DNA of 11,664 nt, taken from assembly GCA_043802345.1 (NCBI GenBank), contig JAZDLC010000499.1:1-11664 (forward strand). The letters are read 5' to 3'. Position 1 is the first letter of the stretch. Every line of letters starts with the position of its first letter. Both the position numbers and the translations under genes were made by a program. Below the pieces are notes generated by a model. The model worked only from the letters and a program-made list of their open reading frames with translations, was not told the origin of the DNA and did not search any database. Below, piece by piece: positions 1 through 6,479 of this stretch. The DNA comes from JAZDLC01 sp043802345 (lineage in GTDB: Bacteria > Planctomycetota > B15-G4 > JADJEK01).

Positions 1-1
1 G

Positions 2-736
2 GGCATCGGCCGCGCCACCGCCCTCGCTTTCGCTCGCCACGGCGCCCGGCTCTCGCTGCTGGCCCGCTCGCAAGACCGGCTCGACCGGCTGGCGGAGGAA
101 TGCGGGCGGCAGGGAGCGCCTTCCGTCAGCGTGTTCGCCACGGACCTGGAGGATCGGCCCGCCACAAAGGCGGCCGTCGACCGGCTACTGGACTCGTGCG
201 GGCCGGCGAACATCCTGGTCAACAACAGTGGCGGCCCCCCCGGAGGGCCGCTGCTGGAGGCGACCGACGAAGACTTCCTGAAGGCATTCCGCAGGCACGT
301 GCTCGCGTCCCACTATCTCGTTCAGCGCCTGCTGCCCGGCATGGTGGAGGCGGGATGGGGACGGATCATCAACATCATCTCGACGTCGGTGAAGGAACCG
401 ATTCCGGGACTCGGCGTCTCCAACACGATCCGGGGCGCCATGGCGTCCTGGGCCAAGACGCTCGCGAAGGAGCTACCTCCGGGAATCACCATCAACAACG
501 TGCTGCCCGGATTCACCGACACGGATCGACTGACCGAGCTGAAGGGAGCGATCTCCGCCCGTTTGGGAATCTCGGAGAAGCAAGTCGAGCAGGGCTGGCT
601 GGCGACCGTTCCGGAGGCTCGCCTGGGCACTCCAGACGAACTGGCCGCCGCGCTCCTGTTCCTGGCCTCGCCGGCGGCGGCGTTCGTGCGCGGTCAATCG
701 CTGGCCGTGGATGGAGGGCGGATCAGTTCGATCTAA
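2..736 (+). CDS. SDR-family oxidoreductase-like protein with degenerate active site (5' partial)
   Basis: The gene enters from outside the left edge, and 244 residues up to the TAA at 734-736 are visible. The first visible residues, GIGRATA, are the end of the Rossmann glycine motif. NNSGGPPGG (residues 74-82) replaces the usual NNAG, and the C-terminal LAVDGG matches short-chain dehydrogenases. The catalytic Ser is present (S127). The Tyr-x3-Lys pair falls on S140 and R144 (VSNTIRG), so both general-acid residues are lost. From memory, the NNSGGPP and SNxxR signatures mark a recognised 3-oxoacyl-ACP-reductase-like SDR subgroup lacking a perfect catalytic tetrad. The true substrate is unknown, and a non-classical or non-catalytic role is possible. 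A miniature inverted-repeat element starts immediately after the stop codon. Family assignment is secure; function is not. Confidence 0.9.
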   Translation, partial: GIGRATALAFARHGARLSLLARSQDRLDRLAEECGRQGAPSVSVFATDLEDRPATKAAVDRLLDSCGPANILVNNSGGPPGGPLLEATDEDFLKAFRRHVLASHYLVQRLLPGMVEAGWGRIINIISTSVKEPIPGLGVSNTIRGAMASWAKTLAKELPPGITINNVLPGFTDTDRLTELKGAISARLGISEKQVEQGWLATVPEARLGTPDELAAALLFLASPAAAFVRGQSLAVDGGRISSI

Positions 737-737
737 G

Positions 738-891
738 GGTCCGCGCAGAAGTAACTTCCTGTTTTGGGCGAGCAATCGTCGTTCCTGGCAAGGCGCGACG
801 ACGACCGTGTATTCGAGATACTCCGAGGAGGAGCAACACAGCCAGGGGCGGTGAGGGCCGGCCAAAACAGGGAGCTATTCCTGCGCGGGCC
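738..891. mobile_element. Miniature inverted-repeat element (MITE-like), non-coding
   Basis: The two ends, 738-767 and 862-891, are inverted copies matching at 25 of 30 positions with no gap. All five differences are transitions. The outermost bases are GG...CC, and the inner 10 bp (cctgttttgg / ccaaaacagg) match perfectly. A 5-bp direct repeat CTAAG flanks the element at 733-737 and 892-896, as expected of a target-site duplication. Weaker complementarity continues inward to 784-789 and 841-846, so the whole element can fold as one long hairpin with a loop near 811-815. No transposase or plausible ORF is inside. I infer a non-autonomous derivative of an insertion sequence that uses these ends; the parent family is not identified. 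A structured RNA or elaborate terminator is the alternative. Confidence 0.72.
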
Positions 892-894
892 CTA

Positions 895-944
895 AGCACG
901 CTGCTTCGAAGGATCACGCCTGGCGTGAGTGTCTGCAGCGTGTT
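895..944. terminator. Nested hairpin downstream of the SDR gene, possible terminator
   Basis: The outer arms 897-904 (cacgctgc) and 935-942 (gcagcgtg) are perfectly complementary. Inside lies a second hairpin at 914-928 (stem TCACGC / GCGTGA, loop CTG). There is no good T-run on either side (tgttgatatt follows on the + strand), so intrinsic termination is uncertain. If the inverted-repeat element at 738-891 is removed, this structure would begin directly after the SDR stop codon, which suits a native 3'-end structure. Confidence 0.35.
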
Positions 945-947
945 GAT

Positions 948-970
948 ATTCCGCCAAGGAAGGCAGGAAT
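948..970. other. Small hairpin between convergent gene ends
   Basis: The segment attccgcc (948-955) can pair with ggcaggaat (962-970) with one bulged base and a 6-nt loop. It lies 14 nt past the stop of the small leftward ORF. It has no U-tract, so it is only a weak candidate for the 3'-end structure of the nusA-infB operon. Nothing else is seen in 971-984. Confidence 0.25.
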
Positions 971-984
971 TACGGAGTGTGACG

Positions 985-1338
985 CTAGGAGTCCACCCCG
1001 ACTTCAGACAGGAACCGGAGCAAAGCGAGGTCGACCTCGAACTCCTCTTCCAGCTCGGCCTTCATGGCATCGTTCAGCAGTGCGTCACCGTTCTCGATGA
1101 ACAGCTCCGCCACGCTCTTGAAGCGCTCCTGAACATCTTCCTGTTCGGTGATCTGATCGACCTGGTGGAACCAGCCGACTCGATCCAGCAGATCGATCCC
1201 CTGTTCCGCGACCGCTTCCATCGCCTCGATCCGGTGAAGCGCTTGTTCTTCCCCCGTGCCACCTTGCCCGAGCCGGGCGGTCAGCTCCCTCATGCTGGCC
1301 TCGATTCTCGATCGTATCCGGTCGTTGGTTTCAATCAC
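985..1338 (-). CDS. Small acidic protein of unknown function at the end of the nusA-infB-rbfA operon
   Basis: I do not recognise this 117-residue protein. It starts at GTG (1338-1336), 2 nt after the rbfA stop codon; GGAG inside the rbfA 3' end may serve as its ribosome-binding site. The stop is TAG at 987-985. The sequence is rich in Glu, Asp, Leu and Ala with no Cys, and looks wholly helical. An N-terminal amphipathic stretch (residues 1-25) is followed by a Glu/Ala/Leu-rich body (30-115) containing ELEEEFEVDL at about 95-104. No signal peptide or membrane segment is visible. The tight spacing behind rbfA argues that it is expressed as part of the operon. A ribosome- or RNA-polymerase-associated role is only a guess from position. 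truB, which often follows rbfA, is absent here. Confidence 0.7.
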   Translation of the reverse strand: MIETNDRIRSRIEASMRELTARLGQGGTGEEQALHRIEAMEAVAEQGIDLLDRVGWFHQVDQITEQEDVQERFKSVAELFIENGDALLNDAMKAELEEEFEVDLALLRFLSEVGVDS

Positions 1339-1340
1339 CG

Positions 1341-1751
1341 TCAGTCTCCGTCAGGAACTGGATCGTCAGGCGCCAGATCTCCTTCCTTCATGATTTCGGC
1401 CTCATCCCGCTCATTCTTGAGGTTCTTCAGCAGCCCCTCCATCCGCAGGCCACCCTCGACGGACTCATCATAGTGGAAGCTAAGTATGGGCACCGTACGG
1501 ATATGGAGCACCTTGGCCACCTCCCGCTGGATGAAGCCTCTGGCATCCTCGAGGGCTCTGGTGGTCTTGGTCCGGTCAGCCTCCGATCCCAGCACGGAGA
1601 AGAAGACCTTGCATGTTGAGCGGTCCTTCGCGAGCCTGACCCGGGTGACCGTGGGAAAGGTGATCCGAGGATCCTGCAGTTCAAACAGGACCACATTCGC
1701 CACCCTCTCCCGGATTCTCTCAGCCAATCGGCTATCCGCGCTCCAGCCCAT
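1341..1751 (-). CDS. rbfA: 30S ribosome-binding factor RbfA
   Basis: RbfA is a cytoplasmic KH-fold protein that binds the maturing 30S subunit near the 5' end of 16S rRNA and helps late processing, including in the cold. The 136-residue length is normal. Family features are visible in order: the basic N-terminal helix RLAERIRERVANVV (residues 8-21), ELQDPRI (24-30), VTRVRLAKD (35-43), the KVFFSVLG strand (48-55) and the C-terminal VPILSFHYDES (87-97). The last 25 residues are acidic and variable. The reading frame is open further upstream to 1931, but that extension only shadows the DUF503 gene. The ATG at 1751 is chosen because GAGGAG lies just before it and the DUF503 stop is 7 nt away. Confidence 0.93.
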   Translation of the reverse strand: MGWSADSRLAERIRERVANVVLFELQDPRITFPTVTRVRLAKDRSTCKVFFSVLGSEADRTKTTRALEDARGFIQREVAKVLHIRTVPILSFHYDESVEGGLRMEGLLKNLKNERDEAEIMKEGDLAPDDPVPDGD

Positions 1752-1754
1752 GAT

Positions 1755-1760
1755 CTCCTC
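1755..1760 (-). promoter_or_regulatory. Ribosome-binding site that fixes the rbfA start
   Basis: On the minus strand GAGGAG (1760-1755) is followed by ATC and then the rbfA ATG (1751-1749). It overlaps the DUF503 stop codon TGA (1761-1759). Termination of DUF503 and re-initiation at rbfA can therefore be coupled. The site rules out the long upstream extension of the frame. Confidence 0.7.
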
Positions 1761-2043
1761 AGATAATCTCCAGATCGTGGTCGAGAAACTCGGCCTCTGG
1801 GTGGGTCCGCACGAGATGCAGGACCTTTTCCAATTCGGCAACCACGCGCCCGGAGTCGCTGCCAGCGGCCACGAAACCGAGCGAAATCGACTGCCAGAGG
1901 TCCTGGTCGTCCACCTCCGCCGCCGAGACATTGAAGCGCGCCCGGACCCGATCGAGAATGCTGCGCACGACCTTGCGCTTGTCCTTCAGGGAGCGAGAGG
2001 TGCGCAGACGTTGCCTGGTCTCCAGCACTCCGACGACCAGCAT
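1759..2043 (-). CDS. ylxP: DUF503 family protein (YlxP-like)
   Basis: This 94-residue protein matches the DUF503/YlxP family in length, sequence and position between infB and rbfA. It opens with the family-typical hydrophobic strand and basic helix: MLVVGVLE (1-8), then RSLKDKRKVVRSILDRVRARF (residues 17-37). It continues with the conserved VSAAEVDDQDLWQSISLGF stretch (39-57). The ferredoxin-like fold of the family suggests a small RNA- or ribosome-associated factor, and some homologues affect ribosome maturation. The exact role here is unknown. The ATG at 2043 lies 3 nt after the infB stop and has no strong Shine-Dalgarno of its own, so translation is probably coupled to infB. Confidence 0.9.
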   Translation of the reverse strand: MLVVGVLETRQRLRTSRSLKDKRKVVRSILDRVRARFNVSAAEVDDQDLWQSISLGFVAAGSDSGRVVAELEKVLHLVRTHPEAEFLDHDLEII

Positions 2044-2046
2044 GGG

Positions 2047-4950
2047 TCAGAACTCGTCGAAGTCGAGCTTCCGCTTCTCCTCCTGAACCTCGACGACCTC
2101 GACAATATCGCCGTTCTTGATGTCGTCATACCCGGCGAGCTTGAGACCGCACTCCAGACCATCTTTGACCTCGCGCACGTCATCCTTGAAGCGCTTCAAG
2201 GAATCCAGCTTGCCGGAGTGAATCACCCGGCCGTCCCGGCTGAGGCGTATCAGCGAGTTCCTGCGAATGACACCATCCATGACCCGGCAACCGGCGATCG
2301 AACCGACCCGCGAGACCTTGAACACCTCTCGAATCTCGACATGCCCGACCACGATTTCGGTCTTGATCGGCGAAAGCACACCCTCCATGGCGGCCTTCAC
2401 GTCGTCGATCAACTGGTAGATCACCTGGTAGGAACGGATCTCGACGCCCTTGGAATCCGCGAGGGAGCGCGCCTTCTCGTCCGCAATGACATTGAAACCG
2501 ATAACGATCCCACCCGAAGCCAGAGCCAGCAAGACGTCATCTTCGGTGACGGCGCCCAGCGCCTCGCGGATGGTCTTGACCTTCACCTCAGGGGTTTCGA
2601 GCTCCGAAAGCGACCTGCGCAGGACTTCCAAGGAGCCCTGAACGTCACAGCGCAGGACAACCTTGATCTCTTCGGCCTTGCCCGCCTCGAGACTCGCGAA
2701 CAGATTCTCCAGAGTGATGCTGCCGGACGGCGCCGGTCCAGAAACTCGCTCCAGGCGGGCCCTCTGTTCCCGCTCCTCGGCCACATCGCGGGCCTGCCTG
2801 AGGTTCTCGACAACGTAGAACCTCTCGCTCGCCAGCGGAGCCTCGCCCAGGCCGACGATGTTGACCGGAATCGATGGTCCGGCCTCGTCGATCTTGTCGC
2901 CCTGATCGTTGATCAGGGTCCGGACCCGGCCATACGCCGTGCCGGAGAGAACGATGTCGCCCGTTCTCAGGGTTCCTTCCTGCACCAACACCGTCGCCAC
3001 CGCACCGAGGCAGTCGTCCTTGTACGACTCGATGACGGTGCCCTGGGCCTCTCGAGTTGGATCGGCCCGCAGGTCCATGATCTCCGCCTGCAGGGAGATC
3101 TTGTCGAGCAGATCGTCCATACCCTCGCCCGTGACCGCGGAGACCTTGGCGACCTGGACGTCGCCACCCCATCCCTCGACCATGACTCCGGCCTGCGCCA
3201 GTTGCTGCAGCACCCGAGTCGGGTCGGCCTCATGGCGGTCGATCTTGTTCAACGCCACCACGATCGGCACTTCCGCGGCCTTCGCGTGCTGAATGGCCTC
3301 CTCTGTCTGAGGCATCACTCCGTCGTCCGCGGCCACCACCAGAACCACGATATCAGTGGTGTTGGCCCCCCTGGCGCGCATCTCCGTGAAAGCCTTGTGC
3401 CCCGGCGTGTCCAGGAAGGTGATCAAACCCACCCCGGACGGCGACGGCACACTGTAGGCCCGCATGCTCTGGGTAATGCCTCCCGCCTCTCCCGCGGCGA
3501 CATTCGCGCTGCGGATCCTGTCCAGCAGTGAGGTCTTGCCATGATCGACGTGCCCGAGGAACGCGACGACCGGAGCCCGGAGCTCTCCACCATCCTCCCC
3601 CGCCTCGACGGCATGGGCCGCGTCGGACAACTTGACCTCGTCCAGGAAGCGATCTTCCTTTCCCTTCTCGGTGGTCAGCCTGATCTCCCGGTTCAGAGAT
3701 GTCGCCACCTCCAGCACGCCCTCCTCGTCAAGGGCCAGGTTGCCGGTCGCCTGGATTCCCAGGCCCTTCAGGACCCTCAGGATGACGTTGGCCTTTACGC
3801 CGAGCTCTTGCGAGAGATCCCGGACCGTGATCGGAACCTGCACATCCACCGGTCCCGTCGGCACCGGCGCGGGGACGCGACGCCCGGAGCGCCTCGGGCC
3901 GACCCGGCGAGGCGGTCTTCGAGTGTGCGGCCCCGTCTGGATGTTGCGGATGCGGATTCCCTGGAGCAGGGGATCGTCCTCTTCATCCGGGCTCCACGAC
4001 CCGCCGTCTCCCTTGAGCCGGCTGGCCGCGCGCCGTTTCTCCGCCGCGTCTCGCTCCGGCGCGCCTACTCCTGCCTTTCCGTACCTGCCGGAGCTGGTGT
4101 AACCGGGTTCGCTCGCGAGGGGATCGTGAGGCGAGACCGTCTCGGTGGACTCCGGCGAAGGATGCGGTCCTCGCGGCTTGTTGATTTCCTCCTCCGGAAG
4201 CTCGATCCGTCCCACGATCTTCGCCCCGGTCGGAACGCGCCGGCGGGGTGTCGGGACCTGCAGCACCCTGCCCCGGCCCGGCTTCTTCGAGCTCTCGCGC
4301 AGCACGTCTCCCGGCTCGGTGGGAGAACCCCTCCGCGCGGCGGGAGCAAGCGGCTCAAGCTCCGCGGACGGCTCAGTTTCGAGTGCCGTGAGAACAGGCG
4401 CCCTTCCTGTCTCCGGCCCTGACACCGGCCCCGCCTCGACCTCGGAACCTGGTTTCCTGGACTCTGGCTCCGATTCCGGCTCAGGCAGGGGCTCGGCTTC
4501 CTCCCCGGGCTCTACCCCAGGCTCCGGTTCAGATTCCGATTCAGGCTCTGGCTCGGCCGCGGCGGCCTCCTCCTCGATATCCTCCCCGAAATCGGCCTGC
4601 TGGTCCGATTCAGGAGACTCGTCCTCCTCCTGAAAGAACTCGATGAACTGCGGCTCGGGAAGCTCCTCGTCAGCGGATTCGTCCTCCTGAGCCCCCCCCG
4701 TCGCAGCCGTCTTCTTGCGGCGTCGCTTCTTTCGTGCCGGCGCGGCGGAGACAGCAACCTCCTCCTCAGCACTCTCCTCTGACGCTTCAGTCTCGCTAGA
4801 CTCCTCGCGATGAGCCGCCTTCAGAATGGCCACCTCGCCAGCGGCAAGGTTCGAAGAGTGGTTGCGAATCTTGAGACCGAGCTCCTTTGCGAGCTTCAAG
4901 AGAGCCTTGCTCTCGGCTCCGATCTCCTTCGCCAACTCGTGCAGTCTCAT
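2047..4950 (-). CDS. infB: Translation initiation factor IF-2
   Basis: IF-2 is the GTPase that places initiator tRNA on the 30S subunit and promotes 50S joining. The 967-residue protein is long-form. Residues 1-50 are an IF2_N module (MRLHELAKEIG). Residues 51-365 are a low-complexity linker, very rich in Glu/Pro/Ser with basic islands (KKRRRKK at 74-80). A second IF2_N module lies at about 370-424. The G domain has G1 GHVDHGKT (466-473), G2 around GGITQ (490-494), G3 DTPGH with catalytic His518, G4 NKID (568-571) and G5 SAV (604-606). Beta-barrel and C-terminal initiator-tRNA-binding domains follow to KLDFDEF. The ATG at 4950 is preceded by AGGA at a suitable distance. It lies 39 nt after nusA, with no ylxR or ylxQ between. 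Confidence 0.97.
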   Translation of the reverse strand: MRLHELAKEIGAESKALLKLAKELGLKIRNHSSNLAAGEVAILKAAHREESSETEASEESAEEEVAVSAAPARKKRRRKKTAATGGAQEDESADEELPEPQFIEFFQEEDESPESDQQADFGEDIEEEAAAAEPEPESESEPEPGVEPGEEAEPLPEPESEPESRKPGSEVEAGPVSGPETGRAPVLTALETEPSAELEPLAPAARRGSPTEPGDVLRESSKKPGRGRVLQVPTPRRRVPTGAKIVGRIELPEEEINKPRGPHPSPESTETVSPHDPLASEPGYTSSGRYGKAGVGAPERDAAEKRRAASRLKGDGGSWSPDEEDDPLLQGIRIRNIQTGPHTRRPPRRVGPRRSGRRVPAPVPTGPVDVQVPITVRDLSQELGVKANVILRVLKGLGIQATGNLALDEEGVLEVATSLNREIRLTTEKGKEDRFLDEVKLSDAAHAVEAGEDGGELRAPVVAFLGHVDHGKTSLLDRIRSANVAAGEAGGITQSMRAYSVPSPSGVGLITFLDTPGHKAFTEMRARGANTTDIVVLVVAADDGVMPQTEEAIQHAKAAEVPIVVALNKIDRHEADPTRVLQQLAQAGVMVEGWGGDVQVAKVSAVTGEGMDDLLDKISLQAEIMDLRADPTREAQGTVIESYKDDCLGAVATVLVQEGTLRTGDIVLSGTAYGRVRTLINDQGDKIDEAGPSIPVNIVGLGEAPLASERFYVVENLRQARDVAEEREQRARLERVSGPAPSGSITLENLFASLEAGKAEEIKVVLRCDVQGSLEVLRRSLSELETPEVKVKTIREALGAVTEDDVLLALASGGIVIGFNVIADEKARSLADSKGVEIRSYQVIYQLIDDVKAAMEGVLSPIKTEIVVGHVEIREVFKVSRVGSIAGCRVMDGVIRRNSLIRLSRDGRVIHSGKLDSLKRFKDDVREVKDGLECGLKLAGYDDIKNGDIVEVVEVQEEKRKLDFDEF

Positions 4951-4989
4951 TGAATCCTGCGTTCTCGCGTCCAGACGCCCTCATGAGGC

Positions 4990-6255
4990 CTAGACGCTAC
5001 TTTCTTTCTCGCCTGACGCTTCTTGCTCGGACGTCGCCGACTCGGACGGCGGCACCTCGGAATCTCCCTGGATCGCGTCGCTCTCAGACGTCTTGCCCAC
5101 GCTCTCGGCGCCAGTCGCCTCGCCCGCGTCGATCTCAGCGGCCACATCGCTCACAACAGTTTCATCAGTCACAACAGTTTCATCAGTCACGACAGTTTCA
5201 TCAGTCACGACAGCCGCATCATTCTCAACAGCCGCAGCGCCCATGAAGGCGTCCTGGGCGGCCTTGACCTCCGCCGTCGCTTCTCCCGTCGACTCGTCCT
5301 CTCCAGCAGCCTGGCTGGGACTCACGATACTCAGCTCGTACCCGGTGAGCCGGGATGCCAGGCGGACGTTCTGCCCCTTGCGGCCGATGGCCAACGACAG
5401 TTGGTCCTCGGGCACGAGCACCCTCACATGCTTCTTCTCCTCGTCGATCTCGAGGTCGGAAATCTGTGCGGGGCGGAGAGAGTTGAGAATCAACTCCTCC
5501 AGCGAGTCGCTCCAGCGGATGATGTCGATCTTCTCCCCGTTCAGCTCATCCGTGATCGACTTGATCCGGGTTCCCCGAATGCCGACGCAGGCGCCGATGC
5601 AATCCACCCGCGAATCCACGCTGCTCACCGCAATCTTGGTGCGGAAGCCCGGCTCCCGGGCGATATTCTTGATCTCGATCACATGCTCGGCGATTTCCGG
5701 AATCTCAAGCTCGAACAGCTTCTTGACGATTTCCGGGTCGGTTCTAGAGAGCATGATCTTGACCTTGGGCCCGACCTTCTTGACGTCGTAGATGATCGCC
5801 TTGATGCGATCGCCCGGATTGTAGTTCTCGCTGCGGACCTTCTCGTGACGGGGGATGATGCCCTCCGCCTTCCCCAGATTGACAATGATGTTGCCCCCTT
5901 CAATCCGCTGAACGGTTCCGGTGACAATCGCATTGACCTTGTGCTCGAAATCGCCGTAGATGACATCCCGCTCGGCATCGCGGATCTTCTGGATGATCAC
6001 CTGCTTGGCCGTCTGGGCCGCGATCCGGCCGAGCTCGTTCAGATCGACGTCCTCGGCTTCCTCGTCACCGTCCCAGGCGATGATCTCGCCGGTCTCGCGC
6101 TCGATCTCGATCGCCAGCTCTTCCCTCTCGCCGTACCGCTTGCGCACGGCAGTGAGAAGCGCTGCTTCGATTGCTTCGAAGAGCACTTCTTTTCCGATAT
6201 CCTTGTCTCGATGGATCGTATCGATCAATCGAATCAGCTCTTCGCCGTTCAACAT
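4990..6255 (-). CDS. nusA: Transcription termination/antitermination factor NusA
   Basis: NusA binds RNA polymerase and nascent RNA, modulating pausing, intrinsic termination and antitermination. The 421 residues hold the RNAP-binding N-terminal domain (1-100), an S1 domain (about 103-170, NAIVTGTVQRI), KH1 (about 199-262, GACVGIRGTRIKSI) and KH2 (about 265-315, AIGRKGQNVRLAS). The C-terminal acidic-repeat domains of the E. coli protein are absent. In their place is a roughly 105-residue acidic, Ala/Ser/Thr-rich tail containing the hexapeptide VVTDET three times plus a degenerate fourth copy (349-372). The frame is open to 6495, but homology starts at MLNGEELIRLID, so ATG 6255 is chosen despite a weak Shine-Dalgarno (AGG about 12 nt upstream). 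It is the first gene of the operon; rimP, often upstream, is not here. Confidence 0.96.
   Translation of the reverse strand: MLNGEELIRLIDTIHRDKDIGKEVLFEAIEAALLTAVRKRYGEREELAIEIERETGEIIAWDGDEEAEDVDLNELGRIAAQTAKQVIIQKIRDAERDVIYGDFEHKVNAIVTGTVQRIEGGNIIVNLGKAEGIIPRHEKVRSENYNPGDRIKAIIYDVKKVGPKVKIMLSRTDPEIVKKLFELEIPEIAEHVIEIKNIAREPGFRTKIAVSSVDSRVDCIGACVGIRGTRIKSITDELNGEKIDIIRWSDSLEELILNSLRPAQISDLEIDEEKKHVRVLVPEDQLSLAIGRKGQNVRLASRLTGYELSIVSPSQAAGEDESTGEATAEVKAAQDAFMGAAAVENDAAVVTDETVVTDETVVTDETVVSDVAAEIDAGEATGAESVGKTSESDAIQGDSEVPPSESATSEQEASGEKESSV
5151..5222 (-). repeat. 18-bp in-frame tandem repeat in the nusA tail
   Basis: Four contiguous 18-bp units start at 5151, 5169, 5187 and 5205. The first two are identical, the third differs at one base (a to g), and the fourth keeps only its first part. 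On the minus strand they encode VVTDET, VVTDET and VVTDET, with VVSDVA from the degenerate copy. Since 18 is divisible by three, copy-number change would not shift the frame. Near-identity at DNA level suggests recent duplication by slippage. Confidence 0.85.
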
Positions 6256-6348
6256 CGAACTGGATACCTGACTTGCTGACGAACATACATCTGGAGAAAC
6301 ACCGGAACCTCCCGGTGCTTGACCCCGATCTCGCAACGACACGGCGCC

Positions 6349-6376
6349 AAAAAGAAAAAGCGGGCAAAACCCACTT
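6349..6376 (-). terminator. Intrinsic-terminator-like hairpin in the nusA leader (putative attenuator)
   Basis: Reading the minus strand, AAGTGGG (6376-6370), loop TTTTG and CCCGCTT (6364-6358) form a 7-bp stem with one G-U pair. The tract TTTTTCTTTTT (6359-6349) follows directly, with its first two T in the stem. It lies about 95 nt upstream of the nusA ATG and about 30 nt past the predicted start of the leftward promoter at 6411-6439. It faces the operon and would terminate nusA leader transcripts early. The modest stem and C-interrupted U-tract resemble the weak, NusA-dependent class of terminators. A second small hairpin (6300-6305 / 6312-6317, CACCGG / CCGGTG) lies between it and nusA. 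Confidence 0.6.
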
Positions 6377-6385
6377 GATCCAGGT

Positions 6386-6413
6386 GCAGGCCCAATGCGT
6401 CGCAGGCCCGATG
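6386..6413. repeat. Direct repeat at the predicted nusA transcription start
   Basis: The 12-mer gcaggcccaatg (6386-6397) recurs as gcaggcccgatg (6402-6413) with a 16-bp period and one mismatch. The copies straddle the predicted start of the leftward transcript (near 6404) and touch the -10 element. They may be an operator or part of leader RNA structure. No binding protein is suggested by the sequence. Confidence 0.4.
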
Positions 6414-6439
6414 TTAGCCACCCAAGTTTGCCATTGCAA
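6411..6439 (-). promoter_or_regulatory. Predicted sigma70-type promoter for the nusA operon
   Basis: On the minus strand TTGCAA (6439-6434) and TAACAT (6416-6411) are separated by exactly 17 bp. Each matches the -35 and -10 consensus at four of six positions. The start would fall near 6404, giving a leader of roughly 150 nt before nusA that contains the terminator-like hairpin. Assignment rests on position and spacing only. Confidence 0.45.
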
Positions 6440-6479
6440 AGGGATTCGGAAGCGGTCGGTCGGATACGGCGCGGCTCGA

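Noticed and set aside
100..1473. 457-residue + strand frame spanning the SDR gene and intergenic region
   Set aside because: It overlaps the true SDR frame, the inverted-repeat element, the small ORF and part of rbfA, and its residues look random.
1752..1931. N-terminal extension of RbfA to 1931
   Set aside because: The extra 60 residues are an out-of-frame reading of DUF503 and show no RbfA homology; a good Shine-Dalgarno fixes the start at 1751.
1486..3531. 681-residue open frame on the + strand opposite rbfA, DUF503 and infB
   Set aside because: It is antisense to three clearly recognised genes, has no family motif and crosses their boundaries; long antisense frames are expected at this GC content.
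5151..5222. CRISPR array
   Set aside because: The units are contiguous without spacers, in frame, and encode a hexapeptide repeat within nusA.
6256..6479. A tRNA upstream of nusA, as metY in E. coli
   Set aside because: No cloverleaf, T-loop TTCGA motif or CCA-adjacent acceptor could be found on either strand; the only structures are the terminator-like hairpin, a small stem and the direct repeat.
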